NCBI RefSeq assembly: GCF_050436995.1
Contig: NC_134774.1
Span: 1,548,501 to 1,612,500 of the forward strand
DNA: 64,000 bases
Direction of reading: 5' to 3'
Source of the DNA: Anticarsia gemmatalis
Lineage: Eukaryota > Arthropoda > Insecta > Lepidoptera > Erebidae
Below, in pieces: positions 1 through 11,923 of this stretch (positions within the stretch are counted from its first letter, which is position 1; each line of letters opens with the position of its first letter). Under the pieces are notes generated by a model. The model made no database searches. It saw only the letters and a list, made by a program, of their open reading frames with translations, and was not told the DNA's origin. A program made the translations under genes and the position numbers.

Positions 1-1
1 G

Positions 2-2927
2 ATTCCTAAAGATAAAATTGCAGATTTTTGCAAAACTAATAATATCGACGCTCAATTTACCGACGATTACTTACCGGTCGGCTATCCCAATAACGGTTAT
101 AACGGCAACGGCTATAACAACGGCTATTATGTCGCTAAAGATTTGTACTATACTCACGATGGTTACTATATATTCCAGGATAAAACGATTCCTAAAGATA
201 AAATTGCAGATTTTTGCAAAACTAATAACGTCGATGCTAAATTTACCGACGACGGCTTACCTGTCGGCTATCCTAATGGCAACGGAAGTAAGCCGAAAGG
301 CACAGATGATCAGAATTATATAGATTTGGGACATGGTATTATCTTCTTAGTAGATGAAAAAATATATAAGTACAATGATCAATATTTAAGTACAGATGAA
401 ATTGTAGGATTTTGTAAGACTCTAGGCTACGATATACCTTTCACAGACGACGGATATCCAGCCGGTTATCCTTATGGAAGTAACAAGAACGGTTATTATG
501 TATCCAAAGATTTATATTACACCCACGATGGGAACTATAGTTACAAAAACCAGACGATTTCCAAGGACAAAATTGCGGACTTTTGCAAAACTAATAAGCT
601 TGATGGTAAATTTACCGACGATGGCTTACCGATCGGCTATCCTAATGGCGGTGACAATGGCTATTATGTATCCAAAGATCTTTACTACACCCATGATGGG
701 AACTATAGGTACAAGGGTGACACGATTCCCAAAGACAAAATTGCAGACTTTTGCAAAACTAATAAACTTGATGGTAAATTTACCGACGACGGCTTACCGA
801 TCGGCTATCCGGGTAATGGAAGTAAGCCGAAAGGTACAGGTGACAACAATACTATAGATTTAGGTCACGGTATTATATTCTTAGTGGACGAAGGAAAATA
901 TAAATTCAACGATCAATACTTAGGAACGGATGAAATTATCGGGTTCTGTAAGACTCAAGGCTATGATATACCTTTTACGGATGACGGATATCCGGCCGGA
1001 TACCCGGATATACATCATGGAAAGACCAGTGAGTACCAAGACTTGGGACATGGTATCATTTACACAGGCGACGGATATTACACATATTTAGATCATGTTA
1101 TACCTTCAGCTTACATGCCAGGTCTTTTGAAGATTTTAGGCATAGATATAGACCTACCTGACAGTCCTAATGCGGCTAAAAAGGGTTCTAAGGCTACAGG
1201 AAAGGCTAAAGACTTAGGCCATGGCTTTACCGAAGTAGGTGATGGTACATATAAGTACAAAGAAAGGACAATAGAAGGGGACTATTTCGAAGAATGTCTT
1301 CAATATTTAGGCTTCGGATACTCAGATGACTCTATAACTGGTGACGGCAAAGGCGTAGATGATTACACGGAACTAATTGATGAATTCTTAGCCACTAAAA
1401 AGACTACTGATGACACTACAAAGACGGTTAAAAAAACTACTGATTCTGCCACCTCGACGGTAACTGCCACTACTTCTAAAACTGGCAAATCTAAAGACTT
1501 AGGCCATGGGTTTACAGAAGTTGGTGATGGTACATACAAGTATAAAGGAAGGACAATAGAAGGCGATTATTTCGAAGAATGTCTTCAATATCTCGGATTT
1601 ATTTACTCGGATGATACTATCACTGGTGATGGAAAAGGAGTAGATGATTACTCGGAACTAATTGATGAATTTTTAGCCACTAAAAAGGCTACTGATGACA
1701 CTACAAAGACGGCTAAAAAAACTACTGATTCTGCCACCTCGACGGTAACTGCCACTACTTCTAAAACTGGCAAAGACTCTTCCTCAAAAACTAAAGACCT
1801 CGGTCATGGCTTTACCGAAGTTGGTGATGGTACTTACAAGTACAAAGAAAGGACAATAGAAGGAGACTATTTCGAAGAATGTCTTCAATATTTAGGCTTC
1901 GGATACTCAGATGATTCTATCACTGGTGACGGCAAAGGCGTAGATGATTATACAGAACTAATTGATGAATTTTTAGCCACTAAAAAGACTACTGATGATA
2001 CTACAAAGACGGCTAAAAAAACTACTGATTCTGCCACTTCGACGGTAACTGCCACTACTTCTAAAACTGGGAAAAATGCTGGTAAATCTAAAGATTTAGG
2101 CCATGGTTTTACAGAAGTTGGTGATGGTACATATAAGTACAAAGAAAGGACAATAGAAGGAGACTATTTCGAAGAATGCTTACAATATCTCGGATTTATT
2201 TTCTCGGACGATACTATAACTGGTGACGGCAAAGGCGTAGATGATTACACGGAACTAATTGATGAATTTTTAGCTACTAAGAAGACTACAGATGACACTA
2301 CAAAGACGGCTAAAAAAACTACTGATTCTGCCACTTCAACGGCAGCTGCCACCACTTCTAAAACTGGAAAAGATTCTTCCTCAAAAACTAAAGACCTCGG
2401 TCATGGCTTTACCGAAGTAGGTGATGGTACTTATAAGTATAAAGAAAGGAATATAGAAGGAGATTATTTCCAAGAATGTCTTCAATATTTAGGCTTCGGA
2501 TACTCAGATGATACGATAACTGGTGACGGCAAAGGCGTTGACGACTACACGGAACTAATTGATAAATTTTTAGCCACTAAAAAGACTACAGATGATACTA
2601 CAAAGACGGCTAAAAAAACTACTGACTCTGCCACCTCGACGGCAGCTACCACCGCTTCTAAAACTGGCAAATCTAAAGACTTAGGCCACGGATTTACCGA
2701 AGTAGGTGATGGTACTTACATATACAAGGATACCACAACAATAGAAGGAGATTATTTCCAAGAATGTCTTCAATATTTAGGCTTTAGTTACTCAGATGAT
2801 ACTATCACTGGTGATGGAAAAGGAGAAGATGATTATTCACAATTAATTGAAGAATTCTTGGCTACAAAGAAGACCACTGATAGAACTAAATCGACGGCTA
2901 CATCTGCGACTAACAGCGTTACAACAG
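2..2927 (+). CDS. Secreted silk/sericin-like modular protein, large internal exon (5' end outside window)
   Basis: The frame is open from the left edge, so the exon or gene starts upstream. The coded protein has two module types. Seven modules of about 50 residues (the first partial) occupy 2-1190; they run from DLGHG or DLYYTHDG through a YKYK-like strand and a DFCKT or GFCKT helix to FTDDG..GYP. Six longer modules (1210-2900) begin DLGHGFTEVGDGTYKYK, contain GDYFEECLQYLGF and end in a Thr/Lys/Ser-rich linker. Almost every module keeps one Cys; the module at about 1040-1170 has lost it (PGLLKILG). Single Cys residues per module suggest inter-chain disulfides. The exon ends ACAACAG before GTCAGT, and phase 1 matches the exon at 3378. 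Secretion and a silk or glue role are inferred from the repeats and from the giant sericin-like neighbour. I do not recognise the family with certainty. Confidence 0.8.
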
Positions 2928-3377
2928 GTCAGTATTAATTATTAAAACACAACTTATTTATTAAAATTAATGATTAATAATATGCTATAGAAATATGACT
3001 AGAATTATTTAGCTTTTTTAGTATATTAGGAAAAACAGTGTAACTTTTAAATTATTAGAGGCCGCGGGGCTAATCAGTTCCTTTCCTCGTATAGTACTTG
3101 ATCGTAGACCCGCCTCGCGGGCACCTTTATCGGGTTCCATATCGTACTATGGTAAAAACGGGACCCTATATCTGAGACTTCACTGTTTGTCTGTCTGTCT
3201 TTCGTCAGGTTGTATCTCACGAACCGTAATAGTTGTAAGAAAGAAATATATGATCATCATAATTGCCTCTAAAAATGTGTTATCAGTTATCTGGTTATAG
3301 TACAAGCTCTGCTTAGTTTGTAATCAGATGACCGTGTGTGAGTTGTTGAAAAATATTCACTGTTTTTTAACTTTCAG
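2928..3377 (+). other. Intron between module exon and Ser-rich last exon
   Basis: The donor GTCAGT follows CAG, and the acceptor TTTTTAACTTTCAG precedes 3378. Reading through the donor meets TAA at 2936, so splicing is needed to reach the Ser-rich exon. The intron holds a repeat piece (about 3060-3240, with a GTCTGTCTGTCT stretch, similar to 16963-17060) and a SINE fragment (about 3280-3350, similar to 43080-43202). Confidence 0.75.
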
Positions 3378-3976
3378 GTTCAGATTCAAATGGGAACTCT
3401 AGCTCTTCGGGATCGAGTGCTTCAGGTTCTAGCAGCTCAGGATCAGACGGATCATCTGACAGTTCAGCATCCAGCTCAGCTTCAGGATCAGATGGTAGCT
3501 CTAACACTGGCGCAAGCGACTCTTCAACAACTATCGTTAAAAAATCACTGAAATCGTCCGATTCCTCGCAGCAGTCCTCATCATCCAGCGATCAAGAAAC
3601 CAGCGATGGAAACTCTACAACATCAGAGCAACAGTCCCAGCAAAGTTCCAGCCAACAGCAGGATAAATCAGCATCATCTAGTATTCAGAAGGCAGATGCT
3701 AACGGTTCCAGCAGTGAGAGTAAGAACGCTAGCGAGTCGAAACAGCAGAGCCAAGATTCCCAGCAGAGTTCTACATCAACTGTAAACGGTGATGGCAGTT
3801 CCAGCCAGTCGCAGTCTTCTTCCAGCAATCAAGAACAGAACCAGCAGTCGGCGTCAAACCAGACGTCTAGTAAGACTGATGCTGACGGGAATACGGTGCA
3901 ATCTTCTTCTTCTGAAACCAGTTCGGAGTCTTCTTCGTCTTCTGAATCCAGTTATGAAGAGAGTAGTTCTAGTTAA
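3378..3976 (+). CDS. Ser/Gln-rich C-terminal exon of the modular silk-like protein
   Basis: The exon opens after TTTCAG. With the G left by the previous exon, its first two bases complete a Gly codon, and the frame then runs for about 198 residues to TAA at 3974. The tail is dominated by Ser, with Gln, Asp, Asn and Gly (for example SSSSGSDGSSDSSASSSAS early and SSSETSSESSSSSESSYEE near the end), and it has no Cys. Such hydrophilic Ser-rich stretches are typical of sericins and mucin-like silk coats, but the assignment is by composition only. Another frame at 3789-3998 is open but is a shadow of this exon. Confidence 0.8.
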
Positions 3977-4314
3977 TTGTTCAGAAAAATTTGTTTAAAA
4001 AAAAATGGCGTTTGAAAATTACTTGATAGATTTTGGTTTGTCTCTGATTTTGTTCTTGTCATACTTATAGAGAAGAGATGTATAATTTTAAGAAATAGGT
4101 ACAGTTCAACAAAAATCAATGTTGAATTTCAGTTGTAAGAAAATACAGTCGCATTGAGAACGTCCTCCTTTTGTAGAAGTCGGTTAAAAAGTGTTAATGT
4201 GAACTGTCAAATTACTATGACAGTTAAGTTAAATTAAAGACAAAATAAGTTAGTATTTTTTTCATGTATGTTTTAAATGAAGAAGCTTACGCTGAAATGA
4301 TTTTAAATATACAA

Positions 4315-4320
4315 AATAAA
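4315..4320 (+). terminator. Poly(A) signal AATAAA, likely for the modular silk-like gene
   Basis: This is the first clear AATAAA after the stop at 3976, giving a 3' UTR of about 340 nt. It lies just before the Helitron at 4379. Confidence 0.5.
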
Positions 4321-4378
4321 TTACGTAATTTGAATGAATTCATTCATTTGTTGTTGTTATTTATCCTAAAAAAGTACA

Positions 4379-4624
4379 TCTATACTAATATTATAAAGCT
4401 GAAGAGTTTGTTTGTTTGAACGCGCTAATCTCAGGAACTACTGGGCCGATTTGAAAAATTCTTTCAGTGTTAGATAGACCATTTATCGAGGAAGGTTATA
4501 GGCTATATATCATCACGGTACGACCAATAGGAGCAGAGTACCAATGAAAAATGTTACAAAATCGGGTAAAAAATTCACCCATTCTCTCTTATGTGACGCA
4601 AGCGAAGTGGCGCGGGTCAGCTAG
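4379..4624 (+). mobile_element. Lep1-type non-autonomous Helitron
   Basis: It has the Helitron ends: 5' TC (TCTATACTAATATTATAAAG) and 3' CTAG after the hairpin GACGCAAGCGAAGTGGCGCG, inserted between A and T. The body carries the family core (GCGCTAATCTCAGGAACTAC, then TTTATCGAGGAAGG, then ACGACCAATAGGAGCAGAG). It has no coding capacity. Confidence 0.85.
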
Positions 4625-5888
4625 TATATAATATCACGCCTGTTAACCCCGAAAGTGTTGTCGAAAGTGTATGAACCATTAATAATGTTAGTCCCATGTA
4701 AAAGGGGGCGAGATTAGCCATATTGGAACACGTTACCAAACTATGTACTACTATTGAGAATCTAATCTAATCGATAATGAGAATAAAATAATCTAAATTG
4801 TATTTCAAAATTACCAACAGCACTTTGTCGATTGGCATCGAATCCGGGACTTCGTGATTAGCATTCTTATACACTACTTTACCTACCCCCTATGGGAAAA
4901 ATGCGTGATGTATGTATGTAAATATATAAGTGTATAGATAGTCCACTCAAAAAAGCAAGTGTAGAGTGCGTGAGAGGGATCCTAAGCATTTTTTTTCAGG
5001 AATTGGTTCAGGATACTTAGAGAATAAACATACTAAAGTTCCCATTTTTTATGTTTACACTAATATCTTTAAAACGGTTCGTCGTAGAGAAAAAGTGCCT
5101 TCTACATAATGACAGATGATAAAATTGTCTACAACTTTTGTTATACACACTTTATCGAAATTCTCATCAGTTTTCGAGCATCGCGCTCCGAAATAGTTAA
5201 AATGAATGTTTTTCGGATCATGAGTGTCAAACGAAAGAGTTTCGCTTTGAATTCGAAAGAGTGTTAAGCGAAAGCAAATTTACGCATTTATATCTCATCT
5301 AACACACTATCTTAAACAGCCAATAAACATCTCAATTTCACAAACCGCAGAAACACATTTTATCTTCTAAAAACTAAAAGCACGCGTCATAGACTCAAGG
5401 GAGTGATCACGCCCATGACTTGTTAATTATTAAAAAAAAAACACCGCGGGTCGAATGACAGTTCAGCTGTCAAATTTGCCGCGTTTTTTTTGTTGTGAAG
5501 CTAGGGTCACACTGGGCAAGTTGTGATGAAAGTTGGATACTACTGTATTTTTATTCGGGTGTTTTTTTTATTTAAAAGTATTTTGATTTAGTTCGTAGTC
5601 GTGTTGATTTTGTTGGTAAAATTTTCGGACCGAATATGAATTTGTATGAATTACTTTATGTACAACGCTTGTTATATTTGAAAACAATTAAGGCGATGTT
5701 CGAAACGTTCCTAATCTAATAATAGACATCTTATAACAATTAAAAACTTATCTAAGTATAACAATTAAAATTACGTTAAAAACTTAACTAACTTTGAACG
5801 AGCACAATATGACTTATGTAGTTTTAAGCTATCAATTGCCTTATCTTTATACGAAAAAAAGTCTTTACGTATATAAGTTTATATACAA
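4625..5888. other. Intergenic stretch, no gene seen
   Basis: AT-rich sequence with no convincing coding frame, splice pattern or RNA gene. A piece of a dispersed repeat with the phrase CCTACCCCCTATGGGAAAAA lies near 4875-4905. Confidence 0.5.
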
Positions 5889-6094
5889 CTAGCTGACCCG
5901 CACAACTTCCCTTGCGTCCAATAAGAGAGAATGGGTGAAATTTTTCCCCGTTTTTGTAACATTAATTACTGGTACTCTGCTCCTTTTGGTCGTAGCGTGA
6001 TAATATATAGCCTATGTCCTTTCTCGGGTATCAAAATATCTCCATACCAAATTTCATGCAAATCGGTTCAGTAGTTTAGGCGTGATTAAGTAGC

Positions 6095-6133
<39 letters not shown>

Positions 6134-6164
6134 GTTACTTTCGCATTTATAATATTAGTATGGA
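5889..6164 (-). mobile_element. Lep1-related non-autonomous Helitron, subtype with CAGA microsatellite
   Basis: Read on the minus strand it begins TC and ends CTAG after a hairpin related to the Lep1 end. The body differs from the common type (TTTCATGCAAATCGGTTCAG in plus orientation) and has an expanded CAGA run at about 6092-6132. Copies of the same subtype are at 25371 and 60485. Confidence 0.75.
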
Positions 6165-6177
6165 TTTATTTTTTTAA

Positions 6178-6386
6178 AAGACAACTCCTGCACTAAGAAT
6201 TGCTCTTGTGTCGCGGGGACTTTTACAAACATACAAACAACGGACACAAAGGACAACCAGACCCGAAACAATTATTTGTGGATCGTACAATTATAATTGC
6301 TAAGTGTGGTGTGTGGAACGAACCCACGACCTCCCGACATAGCGGTTTCGGCGTGGCGACCTAAACCACTGCGCCACGGAGGCAGA
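6178..6386 (-). mobile_element. tRNA-derived SINE, type 1
   Basis: On the minus strand it opens GCCTCCGTGGCGCAGTGGTT (box A-like) and carries a box B-like GTGGGTTCG motif, followed by a family body with ACAATTATTTGTG and GTCCCCGCGACACAAGAGCA. It is not a functional tRNA because no cloverleaf closes. Confidence 0.8.
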
Positions 6387-6747
6387 ATGAATTGTAGGCA
6401 GATATATTATTCAAATGTCGTTATAAAATAATCGCAATAAACTGTCTATTTAACCATGGAAAAATAATCCAAAACATCTTTAAAATATAGTATTTATAAT
6501 AATAAAATGCACTCAGTGTATCTCCCACACAAAGTATCAAATTCCCACTTCCTTATGTGAAAGTTCCCGCCCTTACGCCATTTTTTATGAAACATAATTG
6601 ACTGCAACTAAACCGTGTAAGTGTCTAATTATGTGTGAAATTTACTAAAAATACACTTTTAAAGACATTTAGGGAGTATTTTAAGTTATTTTGAGATAAA
6701 AGACGAAGAATAGAAGAAAATAGAATATAAACAAAATCAGTCTAGTC

Positions 6748-7090
6748 TTTCTACCAACTATGTTGGAGTCTGCTTCCAGTTTCACCGGATGCAGCTGAAT
6801 ATCAGTATTTTACATGCAGCGACTGTCTATCTGACCTCCACAACACAGTTACCTGGGTTATAACACGATACCCTTCGGTAAGACTGATTGTCAGACTTTC
6901 AAGCTTCTGACGACTGTAATTAACGACTGTAAAAGTTCATGACAGCCGAGACCAACAATTTAACGTGTCTTCTGGAACATGGAAGAACTCGGAATTCTTA
7001 TGGGCACCCATCAACAGAACAACCTCGGCATGCATAGCTTAACCTCAAAGATCGATCCGCGCGGCTGTTGTTAAACTAAGCCACGAGCTC
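6748..7090 (+). repeat. Dispersed lepidopteran repeat (TTGGAGTC..CCGGATGCAGCTG family)
   Basis: It shares the order CCAACTATGTTGGAGTC, TTCCAGTTTCACCGGATGCA, CTGTCTATCTGACCTCCACA, AACACGATACC, GACTGATTGTCAGACTTTC with about ten other sites in the window. The 3' part continues through ACAGCCGAGACC and GGAACATGGAAGAACTCGG. It is probably a retroelement-derived SINE-like unit; class not determined. Confidence 0.7.
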
Positions 7091-7446
7091 ATAACAAGTG
7101 ATCATTATTTCTAATACACGCATCACTTGGAAAAGACACTATAATATGATAAGTTTAAACCCTCATCGTGGGAGACGATAATAATAAAAATATAATCAAA
7201 TTTAAACCCCTGTCTCAATATTTGGCAAATAAAATAATTATTCCCTAGAGACACATCATTAACGCGATAGCTTTTTCATGTACCATAGATAATAATACAA
7301 TTAAAAAGATAAAGGGTGAGAATAGAGAGGGGATTGTAACTCGATTATTTAAATCGATAATTATTTGATTTGATTGCGGTTCACGATTATATTTAACACT
7401 ACGCCAAAATAAGGGTGTGATAATGCACTGATTATCGACTGATGTT

Positions 7447-7650
7447 TGCCTCCGTGGCGCAGTGGTTTAGGTCCCCACGCCGCGAGCATTGCGTCGGGAG
7501 GTCGTGGGTTCGATTCCCACAAAAAACAATTATTTGTGCGATCCAATCATAATTGTTTCGGGTCTGGTTGTACTTTGTGTTGTTTGTATGTTTGTAAAAG
7601 TCCCCGCGACACAAGAGCAATTCTTAGTGCGGGAGTTGCCTTTCCATAAA
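7447..7650 (+). mobile_element. tRNA-derived SINE, type 1
   Basis: It begins GCCTCCGTGGCGCAGTGGTT with a box B GTGGGTTCGATTCCCAC, and ends near TTCTTAGTGCGGGAGTTGCC. This is the most intact plus-strand copy. The short frames predicted across it are not genes. Confidence 0.85.
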
Positions 7651-8590
7651 AAAACGTATAATATAAAGTATAATAAAATTATAGCTTATAACATTTCTTG
7701 AGAAAGGTTAATAAATTAATCACCGAAAATGTACGCACATAACTTGAACAACTAAACTAAATTGGATAATTCTTTTTTTAATATGTTTGTAACTGTCGGG
7801 ACAAGGTTTGTATAGGATCGATGGAATCACAATGTCCCGGAACAAAATCAGCGCGATTTAGTTGCACTATACCCGGACGAATTCGGTCGAGTCCGATAGT
7901 CTAAACTGACTGACATAGTGATCTATCAACGCACAGCACAAACCACTGGACGGATCGGGCTGAAATTTGGCATGCAGGTTGATGTTATGACGTAGGCATC
8001 CGCTAAGAAAGGATTTTGATCAATTCTACCCCCAAGGGGATAAAGTGATGAACGTTTATAAGAAAATTCTGTCCTAAGTCACAAAACACGCGGACGGAGT
8101 CGCGGGCAAAAGCCAGTATTTAATAAACGTTTGATTTGATTAAAAATCTTCTTTTCTATCTAATTATATATAAAATTACTTACCCAATGGAGTCCCAGCG
8201 AATCTGTGAACAAAAATATAAATTAGAGCAATTAGACAGAGATAGAGCATATTAAATACATGTGTGAGAAAGGGATGGATATATTTTGCTTGTTTCACTA
8301 TAGAGGGCGGAGCTTCGGCGTTCTGTTATCTTGTTAACTCGGAAGTAAAAAGGTTTAAGCGACTTTTTGTAAGAAATTGCATGAAAAAGCTCTATAATTA
8401 TTAGTTTGATGTTTTAATAATGTATATAATTATACATACATAATATCATGTCGTTTTCCCATAGGGGTAGGCAGAGACTAAATAACGTCACTTGGTACGA
8501 TCCTTACACTCACATCCATATTAAATTACATAAGACAGTAACTTTCACAATCATATATTTATCACCAATTCCAAGAACAAAATAAATATA
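7651..8590. other. Intergenic repeats, no gene seen
   Basis: Around 7920-8110 is a dispersed sequence with phrases such as GATCTATCAACGCACAGCAC and GTCGCGGGCAAAAGC. Related sequence in inverse orientation is at 45245-45360. A second short repeat (CATAGGGGTAGGCAGAGAC) is at 8455-8510. There is no coding evidence. Confidence 0.5.
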
Positions 8591-8600
8591 TATATGTCAT

Positions 8601-8765
8601 TGGACAACTCACACACGGTCATTTGATTCCAAATTAATCAGAGCTTGTACTGTAACCCAACTGATAAACATACTTATATACTTGTAAATACATACTCATA
8701 TAGATACATTAACAACCAGGCTCAGAACAAATACTCGTGCTTATCACACAAATATTTGTCCTGTG
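8601..8765 (-). mobile_element. SINE type 2, 5'-truncated
   Basis: It matches the body of the family at 51843-52078: ACTCACACACGGTCATTTGA, then ACATACTTATATACTTGTAA, then AACAACCAGGCTCAGAACA. The tRNA-like head is missing. Confidence 0.7.
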
Positions 8766-8939
8766 GAATTATTTCAACTACAATATCAAAACGGCGAAAG
8801 AAAGGTCATTTTTCTACAAAATTTTATAGACTTAAGACTTTTCGTTGTTAGTTTAAATCGATCCCTAATACTCAGGCCCCGCCTACTTTTATCCGGGATT
8901 GCTCTAAATGTATCCAGTCACTAAAAGCGCGCCAAATGT

Positions 8940-9198
8940 ATTGTCACTTCTGTCAAACAATTTGACAGATGATGATGTTTTAATTTTGTGAAAAAATATA
9001 CGATAAAAAAAGTGTAGTGAAAAAAAAATAGTGTTTTTTAAAAAATTATAATTTCGGTTTTTGAATTATTTATTTTGTTTTTTTAATTGTGTTTTTTTAA
9101 TTAGAATATGTGGTAGTTGGTTTTGTGTTTTTTCTTTTAATTATATAAATAGTGATGTGGTGATTTTGTGTGATACTGAAAAGTGGTCGAATAAAAAG
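8940..9198 (+). promoter_or_regulatory. Candidate non-coding first exon / 5' leader of Hand
   Basis: An AT-rich leader-like stretch with short G/T-rich runs ends in AATAAAAAGGTACTTAATCC, where AAAAAG before GTACTT could be a donor. The Hand start exon is preceded by an acceptor (TTTGTTATAG at about 13384-13393), so a 5' exon should exist upstream. This is inference only; no transcript evidence can be seen. Confidence 0.3.
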
Positions 9199-9839
9199 GT
9201 ACTTAATCCATTTTAATAATTAATTTAGAAAATTATTACTCTGATTTTTTTAAATTTATAAGTTATATCTTGCAAGCAGTTTTCGACTATGACTATGTTT
9301 AACGTGTGGGTAATTTTAATGAAGAAATATTCGTCATTAAGATCATTTTCCAAATCAATTAAATATATTAATCAGTTCTGCCGAAATTTATGGTCGTACA
9401 TCGTTTCAGACGATTCATACAAGCAGGTTATTGCTAGCAATTTATTATACATATTAAAACCAAAAACATTATATTATCAATTGCAAATTCTTATATTATT
9501 CACGGAAAACGTAAATCAATTTTAATTTTATAGCGATTTTAACTACGTACAAAATATTATAATTTAAAAATTAAGTCATATTATATTGGAAAAGCGAATG
9601 TTACGCTTTAACGGCTAAACCACGCAACCGGAGACACTAATTTATAGAAATCTGGAGTCATTATACAAACTATTTTAAAAGTACATACATATTATTCTAT
9701 ATATTATTTTACAAATCAGCCCGTAAGCGAGTGAAATAGAGTATGAAACGTACTACGAGACAGTGACAAATTATTATTATTATTTCAAATCCGGAAACTG
9801 AAAATTACATGTCATTTTCAAAGATCTTTACAGGAGTTA

Positions 9840-9998
9840 CAAGCTTGAAAGTCTGACAACCAGTATTACTTAGTATCGTGTTATAACCCAAGCAACTGTG
9901 TTGGGGAGGTCAGATAGACAGTCGCTCCATGTAAAATACTTGTATTCAGCTGCACCCCGTAAGACTAGAAGCCGACTCCAACATACTAGGAAGAAAGA
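9840..9998 (-). repeat. Dispersed lepidopteran repeat (CCGGATGCAGCTG family)
   Basis: Minus-strand copy: GTCTGACAACCAG, ATCGTGTTATAACCCAAGCA, GTCAGATAGACAGTCGCTCC, GCCGACTCCAACATACTAGG in plus reading. It is shorter than the copy at 6748. Confidence 0.65.
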
Positions 9999-10242
9999 CT
10001 AAGCTGATATAACTATGAAAACTACAGACTTCTCTTAACATAAAAAACTGCATTTCAAAGCCATATTTTGACGTTAAAATCGTAAAGTCATCACACGTGT
10101 CCGACATTTGGTTATAAAATTGTGTAATATAAACAGTTTACATTAAAAAAGACAATATGTCCGCCTTAAACATATTATGAGACTTCCGTTTACAAAAATT
10201 GTTGAGTTATTATTCTGCTTCGATTTTCGGGCTGGACAAAGT

Positions 10243-10452
10243 ATTAGGTCGGGGAAAAAATCTTTTCGCATTATAGTATAGGAACTTGTAATAAAATCTT
10301 TTCTCTACACAAAAAAGCTCGATATTTGGGTACCTCACAAGCTCACTGAAAACCTAATGAACCGTGTACTCATTTGTGATTCTTGAAGCCAAAGAGATTT
10401 TATTACAAGTTCATACATACTATAATGCGAAAAAACTTTTTCCTTGACCTAA
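10243..10452. mobile_element. Mariner-type MITE
   Basis: Terminal inverted repeats start TTAGGTCGGGGAAAAAA and end with the inverse, TTCCTTGACCTAA. The repeats are long (through GAACTTGTAATAAAATC) and flanked by TA. The internal part is about 100 bp with AGCTCGATATTTGGGTACC. There is no transposase. Confidence 0.8.
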
Positions 10453-10589
10453 TATTTATACCCAATTTAAAATGGTCGCTGGTTGCAATATTCCTAGATA
10501 GTTAGAACAGTCATACATACATCAAATCACGCCTTCTTCCCATAGGGGTAGGCAGAGAGCGCCACTTGGTACGATCCTTACAAATATTG

Positions 10590-10815
10590 TCCAACTAATA
10601 TTATAAATGCGAAAGTTTGTGAGTATGTATGTATGGATGTTTGTTACCCCTTCAGGCAAATTCTACTGAACCAATTACGATGACATTTGGTATGTAGATA
10701 GCTGAAGACTCAGAATAACACATAGGCTACTTTCTATTCCGGAGTTCGAGGGATCGGGATTTACACGGGAAGGGTTTCCACGCGGACGCAGTTACAGGCG
10801 GCCTATAGTTTAAAA
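10590..10815 (+). mobile_element. Helitron-like or SINE-like dispersed element
   Basis: It starts CTAATATTATAAATGCGAAAG and runs through TTTGGTATGTAGATAGCTGA and CGGGATTTACACGGGAAGGG to GCGGACGCAGTTACAGGCGG. A close relative lies at 60165-60380 inside Dicer-1. The start resembles the Helitron 5' end; the class is inferred. Confidence 0.5.
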
Positions 10816-11054
10816 TAAATATTTCAAGTGGCCCTTGAACTCATAATGCACCCGTTCAAATCTTAACACATGTTTTTAAAAGATTACGTTGCTATACGAA
10901 TATCGGTCGATATAGCATATTTAAGAATACATTTTCACTAGCGTTTGCCCGCGATTTTGTCCACATAAATTGATTTCCCCGGTTATAAAGTATCCTATGT
11001 AATCATATATATATCATATAATCAGTTATAATGTAATCCACGTTATATAAGCTA

Positions 11055-11296
11055 CTAGCTGACCCGCGCAACTTCGCTTGCCACATAAGAGAGATTGCGT
11101 CAAAATTTTCACCGTTTTTATAACATTTTTTACTCGTACTCTGCTCCTATTAGTCGTAGCGTGATGATATATATAGCCTATAGCCTTCCTCGATAAATGG
11201 GCTATCTAACACTGAAAGAATTTTTCAAATCGGACCTGTAGTTCCTGAGATTAGCGCGTTCAAACAAACTCTTCAGCTTTATAATATTAGTATAGA
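11055..11296 (-). mobile_element. Lep1-type non-autonomous Helitron
   Basis: It begins CTAGCTGACCCGCGCAACTT (3' end, inverted) and ends AATATTAGTATAGA, with the family core between. Confidence 0.8.
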
Positions 11297-11534
11297 TAGT
11301 ATAGATAATATTAGTATAGATTAGTGTTTCAAATTTCATTGAAATCGATCCAGTAGTTTTTATGTAAAGAGTAACAAACATACATATATTGATCACAAAC
11401 TTTCGCATTTACAGCCGCACGTATTGATCTCTAAAGTTAAGCTACGCTTGCCGAGGTTTTTCTGTAGATGTGTGGCCATCTTATATGTACATATCGAGTT
11501 CCTCCGCGTATCGGAAGGCACTAGTTATTAGTAG

Positions 11535-11705
11535 TCAGAAGCTTGAAAGTCTGACAACCAGTCTTACCGTTGGGTATCGTGTTATAACCCAGTTAACTGT
11601 ATTGTGGAGGTCTGATAGGCAGTCGCTCCATGTAAAATACTGGTACTCAGCTGCATCCGGTGAGACTGGAAGCCGACTCTAACATAGTTGGATGAAAGGC
11701 TAGAG
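11535..11705 (-). repeat. Dispersed lepidopteran repeat (CCGGATGCAGCTG family)
   Basis: In plus reading: AGCTTGAAAGTCTGACAACC, ATCGTGTTATAACCCAGTTA, GGCAGTCGCTCCATGTAAAA, GAAGCCGACTCTAACATAGT. Confidence 0.65.
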
Positions 11706-11923
11706 AGATTGATTGGAAAGATTATGGAAATTAACGCGAACACGCATTTAATTGTACAGTGGTTGCCGTTTCGGCGCAGGTTACACTATGCAGGCTGACA
11801 GCAGGCTTACACCAAGCTGTATCGAGCTAAAAATCAAATTCTATTGGATCGAACAAATATCAAATCGTAGTTTTAAATTCAAACTGTCGGGAGTAAGCGG
11901 GCAGTTTTTATAAACGATAGCTG

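Noticed and set aside
3789..3998. Open frame of 69 codons over the Ser-rich exon
   Set aside because: It is out of frame with the phase-matched exon 3378-3976, whose Ser/Gln-rich frame is far longer and joins the upstream exon.
6090..6135. CAGA direct repeats as a possible CRISPR or regulatory array
   Set aside because: It is a simple tetranucleotide run internal to a Helitron subtype; CRISPR arrays are not expected in an animal genome.
7447..7520. Possible tRNA gene (GTGGCGCAGTGGTT with a box B)
   Set aside because: The head is shared by many dispersed copies with a common non-tRNA body and no closing acceptor stem, so it is a SINE. The same holds for the heads at 12778, 24479, 50587, 52078 and 63352.
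9289..9525. Open frame of 78 codons near the candidate Hand leader
   Set aside because: Composition is that of AT-rich non-coding sequence, with no recognisable motif or splice context.
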